DNA from: Neoroseomonas marina
GTDB taxonomy: Bacteria > Pseudomonadota > Alphaproteobacteria > Acetobacterales > Acetobacteraceae
Length of the DNA: 64,000 nucleotides
NCBI RefSeq assembly: GCF_012927745.1
Contig: NZ_JABBKX010000001.1
Location: 620,001-684,000 of the forward strand
Direction of reading: 5' to 3'
Shown here piece by piece: positions 52,746 to 61,730 of the stretch. The position numbers and the translations under genes were made by a program. The notes beneath the pieces are model-generated. The model was given only the letters and a program-made list of their open reading frames with translations, searched no databases and had not been told where the DNA came from. Positions within the stretch are counted from its first letter, which is position 1. Every line of letters begins with the position of its first letter.

Positions 52746-53843
52746 GTGACCACCAACTACACCCTGCCCGGCGACCCCGAGACGATCCGCGACCGCCCCT
52801 ACCCGCTGCCGCCGCTGCGCCGGAACGAGTTCTGGATGGAGCCGCTCGACCCGGCGAAGCTCGGCCATGGGCCGATCTACTCGGTCGAGGATTCCGATCC
52901 CTTCGACCTCTATTCCTACCGGGTGCTCTCGGTCGCCCATGCGTCGCAGACCGCCTTCCAGCGCGTCGTGGTCGCCGATACCTGCAACTACGGCCGCGCG
53001 CTTTTCATGGATGGCAGCATCCAGAGCGCGCAGGAGGACGAGGCGCTCTACCACGAGCTGCTCGTGCAGCCCGGGATGCTGTGCCACCACGCGCCGCGCG
53101 ACGTGCTGATCATCGGCGGCGGCGAAGGCGCCACGCTGCGCGAGGTGCTCGCCCATGCCTCGGTCCGCTCGGCCGTGATGGTCGACATCGACGCCGAGGC
53201 GGTGGAGATCTGCCGCAAGCACATGGTCCACGCCCATCAGGGTGCCTTCGACGACCCCCGCGCGCGCCTGGTCTTCCAGGACGGCCGGCGCTTCGTGGAG
53301 GAGACGGACCTGCTGTTCGACGTCGTCATCATCGACGTCGTGGACAACCTCGACAACGGTCCCGCCCAGGCGCTCTACACCCGCCAGTTCTACCAGTTGC
53401 TGCGGCGCCGCCTGCGGCCCGAGGGGATCATCATGATCCAGGGCCTGGAATTCTCCTTCCAGGACTACAAGGAGCATGCGGCGCTGGTCCGTACCCTGCG
53501 CACCGTCTTCGCCGAGGTGCACAGCTACAACGCGACAGTCCCCTCCTTCCTCGGCTCCTGGGGCTTCATCATGGCCTCGGACTGGCTCGATCCCTCGACG
53601 CTGCGGGCCGACGCGATCGACCGGCAGATCGAGCGGCGCCTCGGCCACGACTGGCTGCGTCACCTCAACGGCGCCTTCCTGCTGTCGGCCTTCGCGCTGT
53701 GCAAGGAAACGCGCTACGTCCTCGCCCTGCCCGGCCCGATCCTCGAGGACGGCGTGCCCTTCCTGCCGCCGCCGGATGTCGGCGAGGCGGTGGTCGAGCA
53801 GGTCCGCCTGCCCGTTCTGGACGAACGCGCATGGACACGGTGA
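52746..53843 (+). CDS. speE: Spermidine synthase-like aminopropyltransferase
   Basis: A 365-residue enzyme starting with GTG that transfers an aminopropyl group from decarboxylated S-adenosylmethionine to a polyamine. VLIIGGGEGATLREVL binds the nucleotide, and VMVDIDAEAVEICRKH follows. The polyamine-site region reads VVIIDVVDNLDNGPAQALYT; the NGPAxxLYT form is nearer to thermospermine-type and other branched aminopropyltransferases than to the DPxGPAxxLF of classic SpeE. The product could therefore be thermospermine or another polyamine. The 65-residue C-terminal tail is longer than in E. coli SpeE. speD is directly upstream, and the next gene overlaps by 13 bases. Confidence 0.9.
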   Translation: MTTNYTLPGDPETIRDRPYPLPPLRRNEFWMEPLDPAKLGHGPIYSVEDSDPFDLYSYRVLSVAHASQTAFQRVVVADTCNYGRALFMDGSIQSAQEDEALYHELLVQPGMLCHHAPRDVLIIGGGEGATLREVLAHASVRSAVMVDIDAEAVEICRKHMVHAHQGAFDDPRARLVFQDGRRFVEETDLLFDVVIIDVVDNLDNGPAQALYTRQFYQLLRRRLRPEGIIMIQGLEFSFQDYKEHAALVRTLRTVFAEVHSYNATVPSFLGSWGFIMASDWLDPSTLRADAIDRQIERRLGHDWLRHLNGAFLLSAFALCKETRYVLALPGPILEDGVPFLPPPDVGEAVVEQVRLPVLDERAWTR

Positions 53844-54655
53844 ACGACCGCCTGGCGCCGCCGGGGCCGATCGCCTGGCGCGTCGACCTGCGCGACGACG
53901 CGGCGCCCGCGGCCGGGACCACGCTGCGCCGCCCTTTCACCGCCCAGGCCCTGCGCCTGCCCGCCCATGTCGCGGAGGTGCTGCGCGAAACGCCCGACGG
54001 GGGCGGCTTCGTCGTCCTGCAGCTGCCGTCCGGCCAGGCCACACCCTATGAGCTGCAGGCCGAGGCCGAGGCCTGGGCCTCCGCCGACGGCATCGCCGCG
54101 GCCGAGGTGCTGGTCCGCAGCGTGCGGGTGCTGTGGCGCCCCGGCCGGGCGGTCTGCACCGGCCCCGCCGCGGACAGCGAGGAGGTGATCGCCGGCCTCG
54201 TCCATTTCACCCGCGTCGAGCGTGCGCTCGCCGCGCTGGAGGCGGAGATCGACGGGCAATGGGCCGCCTGGCAGGACGACCTCCCCCTCACCCACGGCGT
54301 CGGCCGGCGCGACCTCTCCCGGCAGCGCCACGTCAACGCGATGACCGCGGCGGCCCATGGCTACCGGATGCGCTTCGTGCGGCTCGAGGCCGCGCTGGAA
54401 AGCCCGAGCGCGGACCTCCCGCCGCTGGGCCGGCGCGTGTTCAGCGAGCTGGTGCTGCTGGCCGATGCGTTGTCGCGCCTGCGCGCGCTCGATGACGCGA
54501 TCGAGATCGGCCAGGACCTCTACGACACGGCGAATGACCGGCTGCTCGAATACAGCTATTTTCGCCGGGAGTACGTCATCGAGATCTTCATCCTGGCGGT
54601 GCTGATGGTCGAACTCGCAGCCACGGCCGTGCAGATCGGCCTCGGCCTCCCGTGA
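53831..54655 (+). CDS. RMD1/DUF155-like protein with C-terminal membrane helix
   Basis: A 274-residue protein whose ATG lies inside the last codons of speE. The N-terminal 110 residues are a mixed alpha/beta region rich in Ala and Arg. A central helical region (about 115-250, AGLVHFTRVERALAALEAEI and LYDTANDRLLEYSYFRREY) leads to one C-terminal membrane helix (about 252-270, FILAVLMVELAATAVQIG). This layout resembles the RMD1/DUF155 family of tail-anchored proteins known from mitochondria and some bacteria; the assignment is tentative. Overlap with speE suggests a link with polyamine metabolism, which has not been shown to my knowledge. Confidence 0.7.
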   Translation: MDTVNDRLAPPGPIAWRVDLRDDAAPAAGTTLRRPFTAQALRLPAHVAEVLRETPDGGGFVVLQLPSGQATPYELQAEAEAWASADGIAAAEVLVRSVRVLWRPGRAVCTGPAADSEEVIAGLVHFTRVERALAALEAEIDGQWAAWQDDLPLTHGVGRRDLSRQRHVNAMTAAAHGYRMRFVRLEAALESPSADLPPLGRRVFSELVLLADALSRLRALDDAIEIGQDLYDTANDRLLEYSYFRREYVIEIFILAVLMVELAATAVQIGLGLP

Positions 54656-54668
54656 CGGCGGTGCGCCC

Positions 54669-55172
54669 ATGATGCGACGGCACCTGCTGCTGCACGCCTT
54701 GCCTGTCCTGCTCATCGGCTGCGGGACCGCGCAGCATGCGGCGACCTCCGAGCCCCTGCCGCCGCCGGCCGGCGCGCCAGGGTTGATGGAGGCCATGCGG
54801 CGCGCCAGCACGGCCCATGGCGGCCTGGTCTGGGAAGCCGCGCTCGACGGCGCGAATGGCAGGGCGTGGGTTGAACTCCTGAGCGGATCGACCTCTCGCC
54901 GCATCACCGTCGGTCCCGGCGGCCGGGTCTCGGCCGAGGCGCCCGAACCCATTACGGCGGACGAGGCGGCGGAAGCGCGCCTCGTGCAGGATGCGCGCAC
55001 CACCGCCCTCGAAGGGGCCGCGGCAGCCGAGGCGGCGACCGGCGGCCGCGCCGTCAAGGTCGAGGTCGACGAGGAGGACCACGCCTGGGAGGTCCGGGTG
55101 ATCGTCAACGGCGGACTGGCCACGGTGCGGGTCGACATGGGCAGCGGCCGCGTGACGCGGGCCGGCGGATGA
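54669..55172 (+). CDS. PepSY-like lipoprotein
   Basis: A 167-residue lipoprotein precursor with signal MMRRHLLLHALPVLLIGC and the lipid-carrying cysteine near residue 18. A Pro-rich linker follows. The C-terminal half has two PepSY-like repeats: residues about 100-125 (ITADEAAEARLVQDARTTAL) and about 130-167 with KVEVDEEDHAWEVRVIVNGG and TVRVDMGSGRVTRAGG. PepSY proteins often accompany two-component systems and metal or envelope stress responses. The response regulator gene starts 4 bases downstream. Confidence 0.75.
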   Translation: MMRRHLLLHALPVLLIGCGTAQHAATSEPLPPPAGAPGLMEAMRRASTAHGGLVWEAALDGANGRAWVELLSGSTSRRITVGPGGRVSAEAPEPITADEAAEARLVQDARTTALEGAAAAEAATGGRAVKVEVDEEDHAWEVRVIVNGGLATVRVDMGSGRVTRAGG

Positions 55173-55176
55173 GACG

Positions 55177-55866
55177 ATGAAGATACTGGTGATCGAGGAC
55201 GACCGCGCCACCGCCGCCTGGATCGCTGCGGGCCTTGCTGAGAGCGGGCACACGGTGGACCACGCCGAGACCGGGCGCGACGGGCTGTTCCTGGCCGGGA
55301 GCGAACCCTACGACGCCATCATCGCCGACCGGATGCTCCCTGGGATGGACGGCATCGGCATCGTGCGGACGCTGCGCTCGACCGGCGTGACGACGCCGAT
55401 CCTGATGCTGACCGCGCTCGGTGAACTCGACCACCGCATCGAGGGGCTCGAGGCCGGGGCGGACGACTACCTGGCCAAGCCTTTCTCCTTCCGGGAGCTC
55501 CGCGCGCGCCTTTCAGCGATCGTGCGCCGCGGCGAGCGCAGCGTGCCCGACCAGACCTTCCGCGCCGCGGGGCTCGAGCTCGACCCGGCGAACCGGAGCG
55601 TCCGCAGCGGGCCCCATCGCGTCGCCCTGCGGCCCACCGAGTTCCGCATCCTCGACGTCCTGATGCGGCACGCGGGCAGCGTGGTGACGCGCGACATGCT
55701 GTTGCAGCGCGTCTGGAACTATCACTTCGACCCGACCACCAATGTCGTCGACCCGCACATCACGCGCCTGCGCCGCAAGCTCGAGACCGGGGGCATCGCG
55801 GTGCATCTGCGCAACGTACGCGGGCTCGGCTTCCTCCTCGAGGCAGCGGCTTCCCCGCTTGCCTGA
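55177..55866 (+). CDS. OmpR/PhoB-type response regulator
   Basis: A 229-residue regulator with an N-terminal receiver domain (about 1-115) and a C-terminal winged-helix DNA-binding domain (about 130-225). The acidic pair is in VIEDDRA, the phosphoacceptor is Asp51 in IIADRMLPGMDG, and the conserved lysine is in LAKPFSFRELRARL. The DNA-binding part has LRPTEFRILDVLMRHAGSVVTR and TNVVDPHITRLRRKLE. It is encoded with its cognate kinase, whose presumed TTG start overlaps its stop, and with the MipA-like outer membrane protein, a likely target. Confidence 0.95.
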   Translation: MKILVIEDDRATAAWIAAGLAESGHTVDHAETGRDGLFLAGSEPYDAIIADRMLPGMDGIGIVRTLRSTGVTTPILMLTALGELDHRIEGLEAGADDYLAKPFSFRELRARLSAIVRRGERSVPDQTFRAAGLELDPANRSVRSGPHRVALRPTEFRILDVLMRHAGSVVTRDMLLQRVWNYHFDPTTNVVDPHITRLRRKLETGGIAVHLRNVRGLGFLLEAAASPLA

Positions 55867-57280
55867 ACCGGACGCCCCCCCGCCCGCGGCGGAGACGGCA
55901 GAGTTCCCGCTGTCGACTCCGTCGCGGTACCGGGCGGGCTTCGTCTTCCGCGTCGCGCTGCTCGCGAGCGCGGTCTTCATGTCCGTCGCCCTTGTCTTCT
56001 CGGCGCTGGTGTGGTGGCGCCTTGGCGACTTCGTCGCAGCGCGCACCGACCAGGAGATCGAGCAGGAGGTCATCGAGCAGCGGGCGAACTTCGCCGCCGG
56101 CGGCGTGGAGCGCGTCGCCGAACAGGCCCGCGTTCTCGAGGATTCCGGGGAGCGGGCGCGCCTGCTGATCCAGCTGCGCGAGCGCGACGGTACGTTGATC
56201 GCCGGGCCGCGGCTGAACTTCGGCTCGCCGCCCCCGCCCGGATGGTCGGAGGCGGCCGCGCGCCCTCCCTGGGCGCATGGCCGCATCCCTTTCCGCATTC
56301 TGACGGCGCGGCTTCCTGACGGGCGGCGGCTGGTCGTCGCCCGCGACGTGCGGGAGGACCGCAACATCGTGGCGGCGTTGTCGCGGGACGTCATGCTGGG
56401 CGGGCTGCTGGCCGCGGCACTCTCGCTCGCGGCCGGATGGTTCGTCAGCCGCCGGATCGCCCGGCGCCTCGCGGCGGTGAATACCGCCGTCGTGCAGGTG
56501 ATGGAAGGCGACCTCAGCGGCCGTCTGCCGCTCTCCGGCTCGGGGGACGAGCTCGACCGGCTGCTCCGCCTCATCAACGCCATGCTCGAACGGCTGGAAT
56601 CGCTCATGGTGGGGCTGCGCCGCGTCAGCGACGACATCGCCCACGACCTGCGCACGCCCCTGACGCGCCTGCGCCAGCGGACCGAGGCGGCGCTGGAACG
56701 GCCGCGTGACCAGACGCTCGACCGCAAGGAATTCGAGGGCATCGCGCTGGAGGCCGACACCATCCTCGAAACCTTCGCCGCGCTGCTGCGCATCGGCCAG
56801 GTCGAGGCCGGGGCGCGCATGGCGGCCTTCCAGCGGTTCGACCTGTCCGCCGCCCTGGCCGAGACGTGCGACACATACGAACCGATCCTCGCCGATGCCG
56901 GCGGCCTGCTCGAGACGCGCATCGCGCCCGGGCTCGAACTGTTCGGCGACCGCCTGCTCGTCGAACAATGCGTCGTCAACCTCTTCGAGAACGCGCTGCG
57001 GCATGGCGGGCCGTCCCCGCACGTCGAACTCTCGGCGCATCGGCGCGATGGCGTCGTCGAGGTGGTCGTGCGGGACCACGGTCCGGGCATTCCCCGCGAG
57101 GAACTCAGTCGGGTCTTCGAGCGGTTCTACCGGCTCGACCGGAGCCGGTCCTCGCATGGCAGCGGCCTCGGTCTGAGCCTCGCGGCCGCGGTGATGCGCC
57201 TGCACGGAGGGCGGATCATGCTCGACAACGCGCAGCCCGGATTGCAGGCGGTGCTGACGTTTCCGGCCGCGCGGCAATGA
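55859..57280 (+). CDS. Two-component sensor histidine kinase
   Basis: A 473-residue membrane kinase. Helix 1 is near residues 25-50 (VALLASAVFMSVALVFSAL), a short periplasmic sensor region spans about 55-175, and helix 2 is near 180-200. A HAMP domain follows, and the dimerisation/phosphoacceptor helix has SDDIAHDLRTPLTRLRQ. The ATPase domain has NLFENALRHGG, VRDHGPGIP, FERFYRLDRSRS and GSGLGLSLAAAV. No ATG or GTG fits the start; I propose TTG at 55859, overlapping the regulator stop. An ATG at 55979 would cut into helix 1. Confidence 0.92.
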   Translation: MPEPDAPPPAAETAEFPLSTPSRYRAGFVFRVALLASAVFMSVALVFSALVWWRLGDFVAARTDQEIEQEVIEQRANFAAGGVERVAEQARVLEDSGERARLLIQLRERDGTLIAGPRLNFGSPPPPGWSEAAARPPWAHGRIPFRILTARLPDGRRLVVARDVREDRNIVAALSRDVMLGGLLAAALSLAAGWFVSRRIARRLAAVNTAVVQVMEGDLSGRLPLSGSGDELDRLLRLINAMLERLESLMVGLRRVSDDIAHDLRTPLTRLRQRTEAALERPRDQTLDRKEFEGIALEADTILETFAALLRIGQVEAGARMAAFQRFDLSAALAETCDTYEPILADAGGLLETRIAPGLELFGDRLLVEQCVVNLFENALRHGGPSPHVELSAHRRDGVVEVVVRDHGPGIPREELSRVFERFYRLDRSRSSHGSGLGLSLAAAVMRLHGGRIMLDNAQPGLQAVLTFPAARQ

Positions 57281-58080
57281 CCCGCGACCTTCGGTGCCGG
57301 GCTGCCGGTTTCGCCTTGCTGCTGCTCGCATCCGGCGCCGGCGCGCAGGTCACGCCCGACGACGCCGATGGACCGGCATCGCGCGTGGAACTCAATCTCG
57401 GCGTCGGTCCGCTGCTGTTCCCGGCCTATCCCGGCAGCCACACCTATCGGGTGGAGCCGTTGCCGTACCTCAGCGGCCATCTCGGCGACCGCATCGAGTT
57501 CGAGACCTTCGACGGGCTGCGCATCACCGCCTGGGAGGATGACGGGTTCTCCTTCGGTGCCGCCGCGATCTACCGTTTCGGCCGGCGCACCTCGGACGAC
57601 CGGGCGCATCTGACAGGGCTCCGCAGCTTCTCGGACACGGTCGAACTCGGCGGCTTCGTCTCCTACGAGACCGGGCCCTTCCTGCTGGATGCCACGCTGA
57701 CGCAGGATCCGGCGCGGTCGCATGGCGGGGCGGTGCTCGAATTCCGCGCGCTCTGGAACGGCCAGCTCGGTCCGCTGTCGTTGGAGGCAGGGCCCGAGGT
57801 CCGCCTGGTCAGCCGCGCTTTCGCCCAGTCCTATTTCGGCATCGACGCCCGGCGCGCGATCGCCTCGGCGCGGCCCGCCTACGATGCCTCGGCGGGCTTC
57901 GAGCGGGTCGGCATCTATGCGCAGAGCGAGTTGCCGCTCGGCGGGGGCTTTGCGCTGCGTGGCCTCGCGGAGTACGGGCGGCTGGTCGGCAGCGCAGCCG
58001 GATCGCCGATCGTGACGGGACCCGGGGGTTCGCCGAACGAGGTCTATCTCGGCGCCTTCCTGACCTGGCGCTTCTTCTGA
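57277..58080 (+). CDS. MipA/OmpV family outer membrane protein
   Basis: A 267-residue protein whose ATG overlaps the kinase stop (ATGA). A signal peptide (AAGFALLLLASGAGAQ) precedes a beta-barrel with repeated amphipathic strands. LNLGVGPLLFPAYPGSHTYR near the start and the terminal EVYLGAFLTWRFF with a final Phe are family hallmarks. MipA was described as a scaffold for a murein synthase-hydrolase complex; OmpV is a related porin-like antigen. Genes of this family often lie with a two-component pair, as here, and are probably regulated by it. Confidence 0.88.
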   Translation: MTRDLRCRAAGFALLLLASGAGAQVTPDDADGPASRVELNLGVGPLLFPAYPGSHTYRVEPLPYLSGHLGDRIEFETFDGLRITAWEDDGFSFGAAAIYRFGRRTSDDRAHLTGLRSFSDTVELGGFVSYETGPFLLDATLTQDPARSHGGAVLEFRALWNGQLGPLSLEAGPEVRLVSRAFAQSYFGIDARRAIASARPAYDASAGFERVGIYAQSELPLGGGFALRGLAEYGRLVGSAAGSPIVTGPGGSPNEVYLGAFLTWRFF

Positions 58081-58268
58081 GCCTGCGGCCAGCCCGATGG
58101 GCAACACGGGGATCGATGCGTCTGGGGACCCCCGGATTCACATCCCCATGCCGGGCCGCCACCCCCCGTGGATCGCATCATCAAGCGCCGTTGCCATTCC
58201 CGCCCAGGCTGCTAATCGGAACCAGGGCATCCGCGGCAGCGCCGCGGTTGCAGCGGGAGGAGCCGGTC

Positions 58269-58607
58269 ATGGCGCTCAAGCGCATGGTTCTCGAACTCGG
58301 CATGGGGACCGACATTCGTGGAACCGACTACACCAAGGCCGCGGTCCGGGCCCTGCGCGACGCGCTGTGGCACAACTCGCTCACGATCGGCGCCGCCGTC
58401 GGCCAACCCGTCGATGCGATGCAGGTCGAGGTCCTGATCGGCGTCCCCAAGCCCGACGCGGTGGACAAGGACGCGGTCCTCGCGATCCTCCCGCACGGCA
58501 CCGGCACCGTCACGCTCGTCGAAGGGGGCCTCGAGATCCCGAACGACGAGGGGACCAGCACCACCGTCATCGCCAATTGCTGCGCCATCGTGCGCCTGGA
58601 TGTCTGA
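58269..58607 (+). CDS. Lin0512 family protein, first paralogue
   Basis: A 112-residue cytosolic protein with a strong ribosome site (GGGAGGA upstream). The family signature is KRMVLELGMGTDIRGTDYTKAA, cited by its core GMGTDIRGTDYTK, with MQVEVLIGVPKPDAVDKDAV in the middle and IANCCAIVRLDV at the end. The family is small, conserved and without an assigned biochemical role as far as I know. Its neighbour downstream is a diverged copy whose start is 13 bases after this stop, so the two proteins are probably made together and may form a heteromer. Confidence 0.88.
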   Translation: MALKRMVLELGMGTDIRGTDYTKAAVRALRDALWHNSLTIGAAVGQPVDAMQVEVLIGVPKPDAVDKDAVLAILPHGTGTVTLVEGGLEIPNDEGTSTTVIANCCAIVRLDV

Positions 58608-58620
58608 GGAGCGCCACGGC

Positions 58621-58962
58621 ATGCCCCTGAAGCGCATCATCCTGGAAATGGGCACCGGCAACGATCTGCACGGCGGCGACTACACCAAGGCCGCGCTGCG
58701 CGCGGTGCAGGACGCGCTGCATCACTCGTCGCTGTCGTTCGTCCGCACCCTGGGCCTGGACATCAAGACCATGCAGGTCGAGGTCACGATCGGAACGCAA
58801 CGCCCCGACCGGGTCGACGTCGAAGCCGTTCGCAGGTCGCTCCCCTACGGCGTCGTGACCGTCAGGACCGTGAAGGGCGGGCTGGATGTGCCGGCCGAGG
58901 ACAATCACGACATGGCCGTGATCGCCGCTGCGGCGATCGCGGTGCGCTTCGACCTGCCCTGA
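58621..58962 (+). CDS. Lin0512 family protein, second paralogue
   Basis: A 113-residue paralogue of the preceding protein. KRIILEMGTGNDLHGGDYTKAAL, cited by its core MGTGNDLHGGDYTK, corresponds to the first signature. The middle is MQVEVTIGTQRPDRVDVEAV and the end is AAAIAVRFDLP. A GAGGAG ribosome site lies upstream of the chosen ATG; an alternative start at 58600 overlaps the first gene. The Cys-Cys pair present at the end of the first copy is absent here. No function is known. Confidence 0.88.
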   Translation: MPLKRIILEMGTGNDLHGGDYTKAALRAVQDALHHSSLSFVRTLGLDIKTMQVEVTIGTQRPDRVDVEAVRRSLPYGVVTVRTVKGGLDVPAEDNHDMAVIAAAAIAVRFDLP

Positions 58963-59053
58963 CGCTCCGCCGCAAATCCGTCCCCGGCCCGTGCCATCCG
59001 GTTCGCCCGCGACCGGAGTGGACAACACCCGCGCCGCCTCGCATCTGTCGCTG

Positions 59054-59692
59054 ATGCTCAAGCTCGACCACCTGACCGTCATCGCCCCCACCCTGGCGGA
59101 AGGTGTGGCCCATGTGCGTGCCTGCCTCGACCTCGACGTCCCCTTCGGCCAGCGGCACGACGACATGGGCAGCTGGAACCATCTCCTGCAGCTCGGGGGC
59201 TCGACGTATCTCGAGATCGTCGCGCTCGACCCCGACGGCGCGGCGCCGGCGCGGCGTCGCTGGTTCGGTCTCGACGACCAGGCCCGGGTCCGGCGCGACT
59301 GGGATGCCGGACGACGCCTGCGCGGATGGGTGGCACGGACGGACGACATCGCGGGCCTTCTCGCCGCTCACGGCCGGATCTTCGGGCGGGCGGTCGCGCT
59401 GCCGATGGCGAACCCGGCCTTCGATTTCGCGATTCCCGACGACGGGTCCCTGCCCCTGGACGGCGCCGCCCCATTGATCATCGACCGGCGGGGCAAGGCC
59501 CGCTCGATGGCGTCCATGGCCGATCTCGGCGCACGCCTGGTAGGCTTCTCGCTGGAGCACCCCGACGCCGAGGGGATCGCATCGCTCCTGCGGGACCTGG
59601 CCGTCGACCGCCCGCCGACCGTGATCCCGGGCAACGTTCTGCGCTATCGCGCACGGATCGACACGGGGGCCGGTCGCCGGGAACTCTCCTGA
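59054..59692 (+). CDS. VOC family (glyoxalase-like) protein
   Basis: A 212-residue protein starting at the ATG before LKLDHLTVIAPTLAEGVAHV, the usual first strand and helix of glyoxalase-like domains. GTWNHLL-like (MGSWNHLLQLGGSTYLEIVA) and a second module with VGFSLEHPDAEGIASLLRDL follow. The length and spacing fit the Glyoxalase_3 group, in which metal ligands and substrates vary. I see His at the start (LDHLT) and Glu in YLEIVALD as candidate metal ligands. The substrate is unknown. It is followed by a sulfurtransferase gene on the same strand. Confidence 0.82.
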   Translation: MLKLDHLTVIAPTLAEGVAHVRACLDLDVPFGQRHDDMGSWNHLLQLGGSTYLEIVALDPDGAAPARRRWFGLDDQARVRRDWDAGRRLRGWVARTDDIAGLLAAHGRIFGRAVALPMANPAFDFAIPDDGSLPLDGAAPLIIDRRGKARSMASMADLGARLVGFSLEHPDAEGIASLLRDLAVDRPPTVIPGNVLRYRARIDTGAGRRELS

Positions 59693-59786
59693 CCGCGTGA
59701 CCGGGACTTCCGGCGGCGATCGCCCTACGATCCTTCCGCGGGACCGCTTGGCCGCGGCCAGGCGCAACATCCATGGAGGAACGCCG

Positions 59787-60671
59787 GTGACCAGCGAAGC
59801 GCGCTACGTGCATCCCGAAGCCATCGTCTCGACGGAGTGGCTCGCGCAGAATCTGGGCGACCCCGCGCTGCGGGTCTTCGACTGCACGACCTACCTGCTC
59901 TACGAAACCGGGACCGGCAGGCCGTACACCGTCGGCAGCGGACGACCGGACTACGAAGCGGCGCATATTCCCGGCTCCGCCTTCCTCGACCTGCAGGGGG
60001 AACTCTCCGACAGCGCGAGTCCCTTCAACTTCACCATGCCGGCGGCCGACGATCTCGCGGCCCGGGTGGCGGCGAAGGGCATCGGCACGGGCACGCGCGT
60101 CGTGCTGTATGCGCGCAAGAACATGCAGTGGGCGACGCGGGTCTGGTGGATGCTGCGGGCCATCGGCTTCGACGACGCCGCGATCCTCGACGGAGGCTTC
60201 GACAAGTGGGCGGCGGAAGGCCGCCCGACCGAGGCCGGCGAAACGCGCTACGCACCAGCGCAACTGGCCGCCCGCCCGCGCCCTGGCCTGTTCGTCGGGA
60301 AGGCCGATGTCCGGGCCGCCATCGGCGACAGCGCGACCTGCACGATCAACGCCCTCGCGCCGGATCTGCATAGCGGGGAGAATCCGCGCTACGGCAGGCC
60401 GGGCCGCATTCCTGGCAGCGTCAACGTCCCCGTCGCGTCGCTGGTCGATCCGGCGTCCATGACCTTCCGCGGGCCGGAGGAGGTGGCGGCCCGCTTCGCC
60501 GCCGTCGGTGCGGACCCTGGCAAGCGCATCCTGCTCTATTGCGGCGGCGGCATCGCGGCGACGCTCGATGCGTTTCTCCTGCACCAGCTCGGCTACCGCG
60601 ACCTCGCGGTCTACGACGCCTCGATGACCGAATGGGCGAAGGACGAGGCGCTGCCGATCGAGCGCGGCTGA
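59787..60671 (+). CDS. Sulfurtransferase with two rhodanese domains
   Basis: A 294-residue protein starting with GTG and preceded by GGAGGA. It consists of an inactive N-terminal rhodanese domain (about 15-140, no cysteine in its LYARKNMQW loop) and a catalytic C-terminal domain with the loop LLYCGGGIAATLDAF, whose cysteine carries the persulfide. The GGFDKWAAEGRPTE and GRIPGSVNVPVASL segments are usual. Such enzymes (SseA/thiosulfate sulfurtransferase group) transfer sulfur from thiosulfate or mercaptopyruvate to cyanide or thiols. The CGGGIA loop is nearer to thiosulfate sulfurtransferases than to the CGSGVT of mercaptopyruvate enzymes. Confidence 0.92.
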   Translation: MTSEARYVHPEAIVSTEWLAQNLGDPALRVFDCTTYLLYETGTGRPYTVGSGRPDYEAAHIPGSAFLDLQGELSDSASPFNFTMPAADDLAARVAAKGIGTGTRVVLYARKNMQWATRVWWMLRAIGFDDAAILDGGFDKWAAEGRPTEAGETRYAPAQLAARPRPGLFVGKADVRAAIGDSATCTINALAPDLHSGENPRYGRPGRIPGSVNVPVASLVDPASMTFRGPEEVAARFAAVGADPGKRILLYCGGGIAATLDAFLLHQLGYRDLAVYDASMTEWAKDEALPIERG

Positions 60672-60811
60672 TCCCGCCCCCCGATCCTGCCAATTCCGGA
60701 TAAGGGTTTGCGCCGCGCCGTCCGCGAACGGCGTTGGCGAGGCCCGTCCGGCGGCGTAAGGATCGCAAGGTGCTCGCGGCGGCGAGCCGATCGTCCTTTG
60801 GGGAGACGCGC

Positions 60812-61666
60812 ATGGATTTCCGACGGATGCTCATGGCCACCGCGGCCGCCGGGCTTCTTGCCGTTGCCGGCGCCATGCCGGCCCATGCCCAGGGGGCCGA
60901 CCAGCGCAGCGGCTGGGCCTTCCAGGTCGCGCTCTATGCCTGGCTGCCGACCTTCAACGGCACCTTCAACTACCAGCTGCCCACCGGCCTCGGCGGCAAT
61001 GCCACCGTGCGGGCGGATTCCAACGACTACCTGAGCGACCTCAACTTCGCCGCCATGATTGCGGGCGAGGCGCGCTACGACCGCTTCTCGGTCATCACGG
61101 ACCTCATGTACGTCGACCTCGGCGCCGGTTCGAGCCGCATCGATTCCATCAACCAGGCGGCCCTGCCGGCCAATCCGATCGGCACGACGGTGACGGGCAG
61201 TTCCGACACCTCGATGAACGCGACGATCTGGACGCTCGGCGCCGGGTACACGGTGGCGCGCGGCGACTGGGGGAATGTCGACCTGTTCGGCGGATTCCGG
61301 CTCCTCTCGCTCAACGCCGAGACGAACTACACGCTCAGCGCGGACATCACCGATCGCCGCGGCGGCGGCATCGTCCTCGGGCGCGCCGGCCGGCTATCGG
61401 GCAACGAGGCGATCTGGAACGGCATCATCGGCGTGCGCGGGCGCATCACGCTCGGGAACAGCGGCTTCTTCGTGCCCTACTACCTCGATGTCGGCGCGGG
61501 CGATTCGAACCTCACCTGGCAGGGCTTCACCGGCGTCGGCTACCAGACCGGCTGGGCGGGCGTGATCGCGGGCTACCGCTACCTGTCCTTCGACCAGGGC
61601 GGCAGCGACTTGGTGAACAAGCTGTCGATGGGCGGCGCCTTCCTCGCGGTGAACTTCACCTTCTGA
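60812..61666 (+). CDS. Outer membrane beta-barrel protein
   Basis: A 284-residue exported protein. The signal peptide (MATAAAGLLAVAGAMPAHAQ) starts from an ATG preceded by GGGGAG. The mature part consists of alternating amphipathic strands such as FQVALYAWLPTFNGTFNYQ and YYLDVGAGDSNLTWQGFTGV. It ends with GGAFLAVNFTF, a terminal Phe as expected for proteins assembled by the BAM complex. It is probably an eight- to twelve-strand barrel of unknown ligand. It stands alone between the sulfurtransferase and the MFS gene. Confidence 0.85.
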   Translation: MDFRRMLMATAAAGLLAVAGAMPAHAQGADQRSGWAFQVALYAWLPTFNGTFNYQLPTGLGGNATVRADSNDYLSDLNFAAMIAGEARYDRFSVITDLMYVDLGAGSSRIDSINQAALPANPIGTTVTGSSDTSMNATIWTLGAGYTVARGDWGNVDLFGGFRLLSLNAETNYTLSADITDRRGGGIVLGRAGRLSGNEAIWNGIIGVRGRITLGNSGFFVPYYLDVGAGDSNLTWQGFTGVGYQTGWAGVIAGYRYLSFDQGGSDLVNKLSMGGAFLAVNFTF

Positions 61667-61730
61667 TCCCGCCCGCCCTGGACGGGCGCGACCGGCTCGC
61701 GGAGACTTCCCCGCCAGGGGAAGGAAACGC

